This document shows, piece by piece, positions 17,136-25,377 of a stretch of DNA of 35,139 nucleotides (the stretch's first letter is position 1; every line of letters begins with the position of its first letter). Source of the stretch: UBA5359 sp002410925 [NCBI: bacterium UBP13_UBA5359] (GTDB lineage Bacteria; UBP13; UBA5359); NCBI GenBank assembly GCA_002410925.1, contig DHPR01000022.1:1-35139 (forward strand), in the 5' to 3' direction. The notes beneath the pieces were generated by a model. It was not told the origin of the DNA. It worked only from the letters and a program-made list of their open reading frames with translations, and searched no databases. A program made the translations under genes and the position numbers.

Positions 17136-18852
17136 TCATAAACTGTTCCTCGTAGAAATGGCGATAAGGCCCTTTTTGCTGAAGTAATTCCTCATGCGCT
17201 CCCAGTTGGACAATATGCCCCTCATCCAGGACGGCAATCTTATCAGCATTGAGTATGGTAGATAAGCGGTGAGCGACAACGATGGAAGTACGGCCTTGCA
17301 TGATCTTATCCAAAGCCGTTTGAATCAGCGCTTCCGAAAGAGAATCCAGCGCCGAAGTAGCCTCATCCAGAATAAGTATGCGAGGTTGCTTCAGAATGGC
17401 TCTGGCAATAGCGATGCGCTGCTTCTCTCCCATGGAAATCTTGATGCCTTCATCACCGAGACAGGTATTGTACCCCTGCGGCAGAGTTATAATGAAATCG
17501 TGGATTTCCGCTGATTTAGCCGCCTCTTCTACTTCTTCCATGGAGGCTTCCAAGCGGCCGTAGGCAATATTTTCTCTGATGGATATGTTGAATAGAAGCG
17601 GGTCCTGCAGAACAATACCTATCTGGTCCCGCAGAGAGCTTATTTGCACTTCTCGTATATCATATCCATCAATCTCTATGCTGCCGCTGCGAATATCGTA
17701 GAAGCGGGGCAGCAGGTTGATAATGCTGCTTTTGCCCGAGCCCGTATGGCCCACCAAAGCGACCATCTGCCCGGGCTCTATCTCCAGGCAGATATCGTGC
17801 AAAATCGTTTGATGCGGTAGATAGCCGAAAGTAACGCTTTTAAAAGATATATATCCCTTGACGAGGGGCAAATGACAGGCCTGCAAGCTCTCCTGGATAT
17901 CCGGCTCGGTATCCAGAAGTTCAAAAATTCTTTCAAGAGAGGTGACGGCCTGCTGCACGACATCATTGAGTTCACTCAGCTGCAGCGCCGGAGTATAGAG
18001 CATACTTATTAGAGTGTTGAAAGCCAGGAGATCGCCGATGGTTATCAAGCCATAGCGGACCTCCATGCCCCCCAGCCAGAGAACCAGGGCTGTCCCCAGG
18101 CCGCTGATGATGATGGCCATGGCCGAAAAGGTGCTGCCCAGCGCCCCCTGCTCCAGGCCTAAGCCAAACTTTTCTCTGATTTTTGAGGTAAAGTACTCTA
18201 CCTCCTGGCGCTCCATGGAGAAGGCCTTAACCACCTGAACACCCGATATCTTCTCCTGGACATCGCCTAATATTTCATCCATCTTCTCCCGGTTACGCAG
18301 GTTGCAACTCTTGATGCGTTTTATAAAGAGCTTGAAGTTAAGAATATAAAGCGGCATTACTGCCAGCGTAACAATAGCCAGGCGCCAATCATTGAAGAAG
18401 AGGAGGATGCTTACCACGGTAATGGTAATAATGCCGGTTACAGCCTGTATGGCCGGTCCCGATATCAGCATTTGGATGACATCTACATCATCGATAGTTT
18501 TGGAAATAATAGTTCCTGTCTGAGTTTGGTCGTAAAAGCTCAGGGATAGTCTTTGCAGGTGGCGAAAGAGTTTATATCTCAAATCCAGAACAATACGCTG
18601 GCCCAGATAAGAGATGTTGAGGTGGAAGAGTATACAAAGGATATTATGCGCCAGATAGACAGCCACCAATCCTAGCAGAACATTTATTAGAAGCTGTGGC
18701 TGCTGCAGGGAGATAACCGTATCTACCAGGTATTTTATGAAGAATGGTATGGGTAGAATTGTCAAAGGCATCCCGGCACTAAAAAGTATAGCCAGGAAGG
18801 CCTGTCTGCGATAAGGGCGGAGTATTGCTAAAAAACGGGTTAGCGTTTTCAA
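17080..18852 (-). CDS. ABC exporter half-transporter, subunit with canonical Walker B and degenerate signature
   Basis: A 590-residue membrane-ATPase fusion, first gene of the two-gene exporter operon. Six membrane helices (about 18-290) precede the ATPase. Walker A is GHTGSGKS (368-375) and Walker B LILDEATSALD keeps the catalytic Glu (E497), but the signature motif is ISMGE (472-476) instead of LSGGQ. Together with the downstream subunit this gives one competent ATP site (this Walker A/B with the partner's LSGGQ) and one degenerate site, as in TM287/288- or BmrCD-type exporters. The start is TTG at 18852 with a GGTGG-containing stretch upstream; no better ATG lies nearby. The gene is transcribed away from tRNA-Val across a 229-base gap that holds the tRNA promoter on the other strand and nothing else I can support. 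Confidence 0.94.
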   Translation of the reverse strand: MKTLTRFLAILRPYRRQAFLAILFSAGMPLTILPIPFFIKYLVDTVISLQQPQLLINVLLGLVAVYLAHNILCILFHLNISYLGQRIVLDLRYKLFRHLQRLSLSFYDQTQTGTIISKTIDDVDVIQMLISGPAIQAVTGIITITVVSILLFFNDWRLAIVTLAVMPLYILNFKLFIKRIKSCNLRNREKMDEILGDVQEKISGVQVVKAFSMERQEVEYFTSKIREKFGLGLEQGALGSTFSAMAIIISGLGTALVLWLGGMEVRYGLITIGDLLAFNTLISMLYTPALQLSELNDVVQQAVTSLERIFELLDTEPDIQESLQACHLPLVKGYISFKSVTFGYLPHQTILHDICLEIEPGQMVALVGHTGSGKSSIINLLPRFYDIRSGSIEIDGYDIREVQISSLRDQIGIVLQDPLLFNISIRENIAYGRLEASMEEVEEAAKSAEIHDFIITLPQGYNTCLGDEGIKISMGEKQRIAIARAILKQPRILILDEATSALDSLSEALIQTALDKIMQGRTSIVVAHRLSTILNADKIAVLDEGHIVQLGAHEELLQQKGPYRHFYEEQFMNEAIMSRPELKGALFNIV

Positions 18853-19022
18853 CGTCGGCCACCACCATTTACATTAGAAACGGAGAAATAAAGTGCTTCT
18901 TCAATGTATACAAACAGTTAAAAATAAAGTTTAGATCACCGTTTGGTACCGGATTGCCTAAACTCTTACCATATAAGCCCCAGTTTAATTTTACACGCTC
19001 ATTATATGCCCGATCATTATCA

Positions 19023-19051
19023 GTGTCAAACACGTTGAGTTTTGCTATAAT
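19023..19051 (+). promoter_or_regulatory. Extended -10 promoter of tRNA-Val
   Basis: TGC directly precedes a perfect TATAAT (19046-19051), the same TGCTATAAT core as at transketolase. The -35 GTGTCA (19023-19028, four of six) lies 17 bases upstream. The tRNA begins 30 bases after the -10. Confidence 0.7.
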
Positions 19052-19081
19052 CCATGATAAAATAACATGGCAAATTTGCAC

Positions 19082-19157
19082 GGGCTGTTAGCTCAGTGGT
19101 TAGAGCGCCTGGTTTACACCCAGGAGGCCGCAGGTTCGAATCCCGCACAGCCCACCA
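19082..19157 (+). tRNA. tRNA-Val (TAC)
   Basis: A complete 76-base cloverleaf with encoded CCA. The acceptor stem GGGCTGT/ACAGCCC, D stem GCTC/GAGC, anticodon stem CCTGG/CCAGG with loop TTTACAC (anticodon TAC at 19115-19117) and a T arm with TTCGAAT are all intact. No T-tract terminator follows; readthrough into the FAD oxidoreductase gene 90 bases downstream is possible. Confidence 0.96.
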
Positions 19158-19247
19158 TTTTATTGATTCAAAACATTGAGATCAATCCAACGGAATAGAA
19201 GAGAATACAAAGTTTAGCGGTAAGCATATTACAGGGTGGAGCGTTTT

Positions 19248-20441
19248 ATGTGTAATGCTCTCTTTGAACCATCCAGGAAGCTTTCGGTAATCGGCGAGTT
19301 CGACGTTGTCGTTGCAGGTGGAGGAGTAGCCGGATGCGCTGCCGCATTGGCTGCGGCACGCAACGGCGCCAGCGTTTGCCTTATTGAAAAGGAGCATGCT
19401 CTGGGAGGACTGGCCACTCTGGGCCTTATCGTTGTCTATCTACCGCTTTGTGATGGTATGGGCAACCAGGTTATTGCCGGCTTAGGCGAGGAGCTTCTTA
19501 AGCTATCTGTAAAGTATGGCCCCGGCGAGATTCCTGTGTGCTGGCGATTGCCGTCCAGTTTGGAGGAAAGAGCAAAGCAGCGCTACAGTCTTACCTTCAA
19601 TCCCGCTTCCTTTGCGATTGCGCTGGAGGAATTACTTCTGCAGAACGGTGTAGACCTTCTCTACGACAACCGCTTCTGTAATACCGTTGCAGAAGAGCAC
19701 AGGATAATCGGTTTAGTGGTGGAGAACAAGAGCGGTCGCTGTGCCGTACGATGCAAGGTAGCCGTGGATGCCACAGGCGATGCCGACATCTGCCATATGG
19801 CTGGTGAGGAGACGGTGGTCCTGAATACTAACAGAAGAAGTGGATGGTTCTATTCTTTTAACGGGCAGGGAAGGCAGGCAGAGCCTCAGATCTCTTTGCA
19901 AACCTCAGGGGATTCGCTTTATGAAGAACTACCTGCCGGTAGCCGCATCTTTTCCGGAGTGGATTGGCGGGATGTATCCGATATGAACGTAGAAACCCGC
20001 AAAATTATCATGCAGAGAATAAAGACTATGACGGAAGCCGAAGGCAAAGAGGGTGCTTATCCACTGGTAATTCCTTCCATACCTCAGTTTCGCATGACGC
20101 GAAGACTTAAGGGCGACATCGAACTGGATGAGAGCGATGACAAAAGGATTTTTGAGGATTCCGTAGGTTTGACCGGAGATTGGCGCAAGGCCGGCCCTAT
20201 CTACAGCATACCGTACAGAGCTCTTGCAGGCAGAGTTGTCGGGAACCTCCTGACAGCGGGAAGGTGTATCTCGGCAACTACATCCGCCTGGGACATTACC
20301 AGAGTCATCCCAACCTGCGCTGTAACCGGAGAAGCTGCCGGGACTGCCGCCGCTATGGCGGCGGCGGCCGGAGTGGCTGCCTGGGATTTGGATATAAAAG
20401 CGCTGCAGAAGCAGCTTGCTTCGCAGGGCGTTATTTTGTAG
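19248..20441 (+). CDS. FAD-dependent oxidoreductase (FAD_oxidored family)
   Basis: A 397-residue flavoprotein. The FAD-binding Rossmann turn DVVVAGGGVAGCAAALAAAR lies near residues 19-38, with IEKE closing the fold. The VDATGDADICHMAG stretch is a second family motif, and NLLTAGRCISATTSAW near the C-terminus is characteristic of the FAD_oxidored group often found in sugar and glycan loci. The substrate is unknown; oxidation of a sugar-derived alcohol is a reasonable guess given the neighbours. Start is ATG 19248 with GGAG (19238-19241) 6 bases upstream; the GTG at 19236 overlaps that ribosome site. The gene stands after tRNA-Val and 279 bases before the next gene. Confidence 0.9.
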   Translation: MCNALFEPSRKLSVIGEFDVVVAGGGVAGCAAALAAARNGASVCLIEKEHALGGLATLGLIVVYLPLCDGMGNQVIAGLGEELLKLSVKYGPGEIPVCWRLPSSLEERAKQRYSLTFNPASFAIALEELLLQNGVDLLYDNRFCNTVAEEHRIIGLVVENKSGRCAVRCKVAVDATGDADICHMAGEETVVLNTNRRSGWFYSFNGQGRQAEPQISLQTSGDSLYEELPAGSRIFSGVDWRDVSDMNVETRKIIMQRIKTMTEAEGKEGAYPLVIPSIPQFRMTRRLKGDIELDESDDKRIFEDSVGLTGDWRKAGPIYSIPYRALAGRVVGNLLTAGRCISATTSAWDITRVIPTCAVTGEAAGTAAAMAAAAGVAAWDLDIKALQKQLASQGVIL

Positions 20442-20610
20442 AAGGAGCGGATTGGCTCTGTCGGCATACCGTTGATTTCAGTGTCGGGAGCGATGCCGGA
20501 AGCGTCAGCTAAACAAGGAAGAGTACGGATCAATTTTTCACGGCCAAGAGGATAGTGATCTTCGATGCTCAGCATAATTGCTTCGGTGGCCTGACCCTTC
20601 TTTCGAAATA
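20442..20610 (-). pseudogene. Possible decayed coding remnant
   Basis: The 279-base gap after the FAD gene holds no intact gene. On the minus strand about 50 codons read as protein-like sequence without stops (for example GQATEAIMLSIEDHYPLGRE and LADASGIAPDTEINGMPTEP). The segment is bounded upstream by a stop, and downstream it runs without its own stop into the antisense of the FAD gene. It has no start with a ribosome site. I do not recognise the family. It may be a fragment of a lost gene or a chance open frame. Confidence 0.22.
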
Positions 20611-20720
20611 TAAAAATCGATTACAGGCAGGAAAAGAGAGCACTTCCATAGAATAGCTTCCTAGTGTTTGCCTAATTATTTTACTGAACAAAAAAACTTT
20701 TAAAAAAGAAGGAGATTGCT

Positions 20721-21707
20721 ATGGTTAGAGTAGGGTTGGTCGGAGCAGGATTCATGGGTAAGATGCATGCCAATGTTTACAGTGTGTTGGATGACGCCAC
20801 TTTGGTAGCTGTGGCGGATACTGCACCGGGTGTGGCTGCTGAGGTTGCCGGGCAATGGGACGCCAGGGCCTATGAAAGTTTTGAAGATATGATGGCGGCA
20901 GAGAAACTTGATTTAGTGGATATTTGTTTGCCCACCTATTTGCATGCCGAATATACAGTCAAGGCCGCTAATGCCGGCGTGGATGTAATGTGTGAGAAGC
21001 CGATGGCCATGACAGTGGAGGAGGCAGATCGCATGATAGCCGCCGCTCGCGATAACAACGTCAGATTGATGATAGGGCATTGTATCCGTTTTTGGCCGGA
21101 ATACGAAATACTTAAAGAATATACGGACAGCGGGCGCCTGGGTAGATTAAAATCCATCAATTTGACCAGAGTCAGCCCTCTGCCGGTATGGTGTTGGGAC
21201 GGCTGGTTACTGGATGAGAGCCGTTCCGGCTCAGCGGTGCTGGATCTGCATATCCATGATACAGATTATATTCTTTATCTGTTAGGACAGCCGGATGAGA
21301 TCTTCAGCCGGGGCACGCAGGACAAGAACGGCCTGAGTCATATCTATACTACCATGACCTTCGGCAACACAGTCGCCTCCATAGAGGGCGGCTGGGACTT
21401 CAACGACACCTTTCCCTTCAAGATGGCCTTCCGAGCTGTTTTTGAAAAGGGTGCTCTGGCTATGGATGGCGGGCCGTTGACCATCTATGAAGATGGCAAG
21501 GATCCGGTTCAACCTGAGATAGACCGGATGGAAGCCGCCGGCGCCGGCGGCAATATCTCCGACTTGGGCGGATACTATCGTGAGATAAAGTATCTGATCG
21601 ATTGCATAGTTAATAATAAACCCTTGGTTACGGTTACACCGCAATCTTCCAGGCAGTCACTGGCTGTCGTAATGGAGGAGATCAGGCAGGCCAAGGCAGG
21701 GGCGTAG
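20721..21707 (+). CDS. Gfo/Idh/MocA family oxidoreductase
   Basis: A 328-residue NAD(P)-dependent sugar or cyclitol dehydrogenase. The nucleotide-binding turn is GLVGAGFMG (5-13), the family lysine is K93 in CEKPMAM, and the substrate-binding motif SAVLDLHIHDTDY (171-183) supplies D175 and H179. This is a standard full-length member, unlike the variant at 6251. AAGGAG lies 8 bases before the ATG at 20721. The TIM-barrel isomerase gene follows by 48 bases and is likely cotranscribed. Dehydrogenase plus xylose-isomerase-like epimerase is a recurrent pairing in inositol and unusual-sugar catabolism. Substrate unknown. Confidence 0.93.
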   Translation: MVRVGLVGAGFMGKMHANVYSVLDDATLVAVADTAPGVAAEVAGQWDARAYESFEDMMAAEKLDLVDICLPTYLHAEYTVKAANAGVDVMCEKPMAMTVEEADRMIAAARDNNVRLMIGHCIRFWPEYEILKEYTDSGRLGRLKSINLTRVSPLPVWCWDGWLLDESRSGSAVLDLHIHDTDYILYLLGQPDEIFSRGTQDKNGLSHIYTTMTFGNTVASIEGGWDFNDTFPFKMAFRAVFEKGALAMDGGPLTIYEDGKDPVQPEIDRMEAAGAGGNISDLGGYYREIKYLIDCIVNNKPLVTVTPQSSRQSLAVVMEEIRQAKAGA

Positions 21708-21755
21708 ATAGCAGATAAAGAACTTAAATCCTGAATAAAAGGGGGAACCTCAAAA

Positions 21756-22610
21756 ATGTTATTAAAATCCATTAGCTACTGGGCATTTCCCGGAGGCCTG
21801 GAGGGCACTCTGGATATTAAAGAATTTATGACCAAAGCCAAGAAATATGGCTATGACGCTGTGGAATTATGTATCGGTGAGACAGGAATGCTAGGTCTGG
21901 ATGCCGATCAGACCTATTGCGAAAGCATTTTGAAGCAGGCGGACGAGATTGGAATCAAGGTAGCCAGTGTGGCTTCCGGGACATACTGGGGCTTTAATCT
22001 AGCCGGCGAATCTGCTGCCGATAGAGATAAAGCCGTAGAAGCGTTGAAAAAGATGATCAAGATAACCTCATGGCTCAAGGTCAGAACTCTTCTGACCATT
22101 ACCGGCGCGGTAAGCGTCTTTTTTCTGCCTGATAATCCGGTGCTCTCTTATGATGTGGTCAGGGCAAGATCCATAGAAGGGCTGAAGAGAGTGCTGCCGG
22201 CGGCTGAGGAATACGATGTCGTTCTGGGTTTGGAGAATGTCTGGAATAAGTTTCTGCTCAGCCCGGTAGAGATGGCGCAGTTTATCGACAGCTTCAACAG
22301 TCCCAATATCGGAGCCTATGTGGATGCAGGCAACATCCTTCCTTACGGCTATCCGGAGCAGTGGCTGCGTATTCTGGGCAAGAGAGTGGCCGGTATCCAC
22401 TTTAAGGATTTTCGGGCGGCGGTAGGCAACGCCGAGGGCTTTGTCGATCTTCTGGAGGGCGATGTCAACTGGCCGGAAGTGATGAAAGCTATCAAAGAGA
22501 TAGGCTATGAGGGCCCGGTGGTAGGCGAGATGATTCCGCTTTACAAGCATTATCCCGAGGTCAGGATAGCCAACACCTCTAATGCCATGGATGCCATACT
22601 GGGACGGTAA
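21756..22610 (+). CDS. Xylose-isomerase-like TIM-barrel sugar isomerase/epimerase
   Basis: A 284-residue member of the AP endonuclease 2/xylose isomerase-like barrel family, which isomerises or epimerises keto-sugars with a divalent metal. Candidate metal ligands are spaced as expected: E160 (GLENVW), D190 (YVDAGN), H215 (GIHFKD) and E258 (VGEMIP). It is the second gene after the Gfo/Idh dehydrogenase, and the operon then ends at a hairpin (22638-22673). A GGGGGAAC stretch precedes the ATG. It resembles hydroxypyruvate-isomerase/IolE/IolH-like enzymes in general layout, but I cannot name the substrate. Confidence 0.9.
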   Translation: MLLKSISYWAFPGGLEGTLDIKEFMTKAKKYGYDAVELCIGETGMLGLDADQTYCESILKQADEIGIKVASVASGTYWGFNLAGESAADRDKAVEALKKMIKITSWLKVRTLLTITGAVSVFFLPDNPVLSYDVVRARSIEGLKRVLPAAEEYDVVLGLENVWNKFLLSPVEMAQFIDSFNSPNIGAYVDAGNILPYGYPEQWLRILGKRVAGIHFKDFRAAVGNAEGFVDLLEGDVNWPEVMKAIKEIGYEGPVVGEMIPLYKHYPEVRIANTSNAMDAILGR

Positions 22611-22637
22611 AAGAAATTTGCCATAAAAGGAGAAGCT

Positions 22638-22673
22638 AAAGACCGGCGGGAAGATCGAGTACCGCCGGTCTTT
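22638..22673 (+). terminator. Hairpin terminator after the dehydrogenase-isomerase pair
   Basis: AAAGACCGGCGG (22638-22649), a 12-base loop, and the exact complement ending in TTT (22662-22673). The stem is strong but the T-tract is only three bases, so termination may be partial. The following 148 bases to the next gene contain no feature I can support. Confidence 0.65.
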
Positions 22674-22821
22674 GCATACAGGGGCAGAGCCTCTTTTATC
22701 TATTTATCTATTCAGGTAAATAATTCTATATTATATCCGGGTAGCGAGCAGGGATTTGCTGTTTTGCATGGAATAAGACAAAGTGTACTAAAAATCAATA
22801 CGAAATTGGAGGGAAATTCAG

Positions 22822-23754
22822 ATGCGCATAGGTTTTCTCAGCGGATATGACAGAGGCAGAATAGAGTTTGCCGTCAAGAACGGGTTTGGGTGCATAGAGC
22901 TATTGACGGGAGATTATAAAAATCCGCCCGAGTATTTCCCAGGCCGTGACGGTTGGCAGGATAAGGCCTTAGCCATGAAAGCAGAGTATGATGCAGCCGG
23001 GCTGCGTATCTCCTGTATAGGAGCATTCTATATCAATCACATGGACCCGGCCATTGCCGATGAAGCCCGGCAGCTGGTCAGAAATACCGTTCTGCTGGCC
23101 GAACACCTGGGGATACCGGTAGTCGCCGGATTCGCCGGCCGGATAGTAGGAAGACCTCTGGAGGAGAGCCTGCCTATGTTCAAGGAGATATGGACGGAGC
23201 ATGCCGCCTTTGCCGATGACCACGGTATTAAGATAGCCTTTGAGTGCTGCCCTATGGGCGAGTATCATACCCCCAGCGGCGGTATCAACTGCATTACCGG
23301 TCCCAATATGTATGAGAAGTGCTTTGATGCCGTAGAAAGCACCGCTCTCGGTCTTGAATGGGATCCCAGCCATCTTATACCGGTCTTTGCCGATCCGATA
23401 ATCAATATCAGAAAGTTCGGGGATAGAATTTACCATGTACATGCCAAGGGAGCCAAAGTATACTGGGATATCATCAGGCAGTACGGCATCTGGTATCCCA
23501 ACGCCATAGAGCATTGTCACCCGGGTTTCGGGGATGAAGACTGGGGAGAGATCATCAAGGAACTGCGGCGGGTCGGCTATAATTATGATCTTAACATAGA
23601 GGGCTGGCACGACCAGGTGTTCAGAAATAACCGGGGAGCCAAATTCGATGATATAACCTATCAGGATAGAGGAGTTTCAGCTCCCGATCTTGAAGATGCC
23701 GGCCTGATTATCTCTCTGAATTATCTCAAGCAATGGTGTCCGGAAGGCTTTTGA
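22822..23754 (+). CDS. Xylose-isomerase-like TIM-barrel sugar isomerase/epimerase
   Basis: A 310-residue barrel of the same superfamily as the preceding gene but clearly distinct in sequence. Candidate metal ligands are E141 (IAFECCP), D181 (LEWDPSH), H205/H207 (YHVHAKG) and E260 (LNIEGWHD). The LEWDPSHLI and VHAKGAKV stretches are typical of IolE/IolI-like or 3-dehydroshikimate-dehydratase-like sugar phosphate isomerases. GGAGGG lies 9 bases before the ATG. It forms its own unit between the hairpin at 22638 and the convergent PAP2 gene, 23 bases beyond its stop. Substrate unknown. Confidence 0.9.
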   Translation: MRIGFLSGYDRGRIEFAVKNGFGCIELLTGDYKNPPEYFPGRDGWQDKALAMKAEYDAAGLRISCIGAFYINHMDPAIADEARQLVRNTVLLAEHLGIPVVAGFAGRIVGRPLEESLPMFKEIWTEHAAFADDHGIKIAFECCPMGEYHTPSGGINCITGPNMYEKCFDAVESTALGLEWDPSHLIPVFADPIINIRKFGDRIYHVHAKGAKVYWDIIRQYGIWYPNAIEHCHPGFGDEDWGEIIKELRRVGYNYDLNIEGWHDQVFRNNRGAKFDDITYQDRGVSAPDLEDAGLIISLNYLKQWCPEGF

Positions 23755-23777
23755 TAAGCTTTTTAGTCTTAAAATTT

Positions 23778-24326
23778 TCAGACCAGTAAATGTGCCTGAG
23801 CCAGCACAGCGGCGGCAGTGCCGATGATGCTGCCTACCAGTACATCCGAAGGGTAATGTACGCCCAGATATATGCGGGAGAGCCCTACAGACCCGGCCCA
23901 AATGATGGAAGGCATTACCAGCAAAGGATGTGTCAGAGCACAGGTCATAGCGATAGCGAACGATGCCGTAGTATGCCCCGATGGAAAAGAGTAGGCGCAT
24001 ATAGGAACATCGAAAACACGTATTTCCGACAGTTTGAGTGCCGGCCTGGGTCTGTTTACCAGACGCTTGATTATTTGAACCATGGCAAAGCTGCTGCCGA
24101 GAGAGGCTGACGATCGGATGCCGATATCAATTATTACCTGCTGCTTGGTAGCCAGGCCGGCGGCCAGAGTGCCAACGGATAAGACTATTGTTATAAAGGC
24201 ACCCCCGCTATGTGTCATTCGTGCAAAAAAGCTATCCAGCAGCCGGCAACGCATTCTGTTGTTGAACAGCAGGAAGAGCCTTTTCTCATAGGCGGCCAGG
24301 CTTTTAGTTACGGCGCTCATTATCAT
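23778..24326 (-). CDS. PAP2-family membrane phosphatase
   Basis: A 182-residue integral membrane phosphatase with about five hydrophobic segments. All three catalytic motifs of the PAP2/undecaprenyl-diphosphatase superfamily are present: K-x6-RP at K87-P95, PSGH at 115-118, and S-R-x5-H-x3-D at 150-161. Likely substrates are lipid phosphates such as undecaprenyl diphosphate or phosphatidate. Two in-frame ATG codons (24326, 24320) compete and neither has a strong ribosome site. It is convergent with the TIM-barrel gene and divergent from the mutarotase-like gene, so it appears unrelated to the sugar operons around it. Confidence 0.93.
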   Translation of the reverse strand: MIMSAVTKSLAAYEKRLFLLFNNRMRCRLLDSFFARMTHSGGAFITIVLSVGTLAAGLATKQQVIIDIGIRSSASLGSSFAMVQIIKRLVNRPRPALKLSEIRVFDVPICAYSFPSGHTTASFAIAMTCALTHPLLVMPSIIWAGSVGLSRIYLGVHYPSDVLVGSIIGTAAAVLAQAHLLV

Positions 24327-24446
24327 AATATTACCATTTTACCATGACATTGTTATCATGGAAAATATTTTTCAATTTGTTGCGAACAGCTATCTCCGGG
24401 CGGGAATAATATAGAAAATGTAACGGTGAAAAGATAGGAGGATCAA

Positions 24447-25370
24447 ATGAGCAAGATAAGCATTGAAGAGATCGAGTTTAAAGGCTGGAAAAAGTCTGTT
24501 CGCATAAGCAATGGCATTATCGAGCTGATCGCTCTTACAGAAGTCGGTCCCCGTATTATCAGCTTTGGATTTATTGACGGCCCAAATGAATTTGCTGTAT
24601 TTGATGAGCAGGCCGGTATGGTCGGGGGGGACGAATGGCGAATTTATGGAGGTCATCGCCTCTGGCATAGCCCGGAGGAAGCGGTTAGGACCTACAGCCC
24701 TGATAATACTCCTATAGAAATGATAGAGGAGGACGGCAAGGTTATGCTGCGTCAGTCGACAGATATGCCGACCGGTATAACAAAGGAAATCGAACTGGAA
24801 ATGTCTTCTGATGAGCCCAAATTGAGTGTGGTGCATCGCCTTACCAATAATAATCTCTGGGCGGTGGAATTGGCACCCTGGGCGCTATCCGTTATGGCTC
24901 CAGGGGGAACAGCGGTGGTGCCTCAGCCCGAGCATGCCAAGGAAGATAAGCTTACTCCCAATCGTTCTATCTCCATCTGGCCTTATGCTGACATGAGTGA
25001 CGACCGGGTCAAATGGGGGCATGATTATATTATGCTGAAGCAGGAGCCTATGGCCGGGAGGCCTTTTAAGTTTGGTATCAATGCTGACAGCAAATGGTGC
25101 GCTTATGCCAACAACGGGCATCTATTCGTTAAGCTCTTCGATTATATCAGGGATGCATTATATCCTGATTATGAGGCTGCAGTGGAATGCTATACCAATG
25201 ACAGAATGCTGGAGCTGGAGACTCTAGGGCCTTTGGTTTATCTGGAGCCAGGCGCTGTCGTAGAGCATCCTGAAGGCTGGGTTCTGCTTAAAGGAATAAA
25301 GCATCCGCAGAGCGAAGAAGATATTCATAAGAGCATTCAGCCCGGGATAAATAAGATTCTGAGAGGATAG
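24447..25370 (+). CDS. Mutarotase-fold (DUF4380-like) protein
   Basis: A 307-residue protein, mostly beta strands, with the pattern of aldose-1-epimerase-like folds. The N-terminal ALTEVGPRIISFGF corresponds to the G-x-R-I/V strand of DUF4380 and galactose mutarotase-like proteins, and GGHRLWHSPE (68-77) supplies the His often seen near the sugar site. The tail has VVPQPEHAK and LGPLVYLEPGA. A role in binding or mutarotating a sugar is inferred. No signal peptide is present, so it acts in the cytoplasm. AGGAGG precedes the ATG by 5 bases. The amidohydrolase gene begins 7 bases after the stop, so these are one operon. Confidence 0.82.
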   Translation: MSKISIEEIEFKGWKKSVRISNGIIELIALTEVGPRIISFGFIDGPNEFAVFDEQAGMVGGDEWRIYGGHRLWHSPEEAVRTYSPDNTPIEMIEEDGKVMLRQSTDMPTGITKEIELEMSSDEPKLSVVHRLTNNNLWAVELAPWALSVMAPGGTAVVPQPEHAKEDKLTPNRSISIWPYADMSDDRVKWGHDYIMLKQEPMAGRPFKFGINADSKWCAYANNGHLFVKLFDYIRDALYPDYEAAVECYTNDRMLELETLGPLVYLEPGAVVEHPEGWVLLKGIKHPQSEEDIHKSIQPGINKILRG

Positions 25371-25377
25371 CGGTAAA

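Noticed and set aside
22969-23610. 213-codon minus-strand open frame opposite the TIM-barrel gene
   Set aside because: Shadow frame of a clearly conserved isomerase; composition is not protein-like.
24343-24360. CATGA-N8-TCATG near the PAP2 start
   Set aside because: Only five base pairs per arm; too short to separate from chance in AT-rich sequence.
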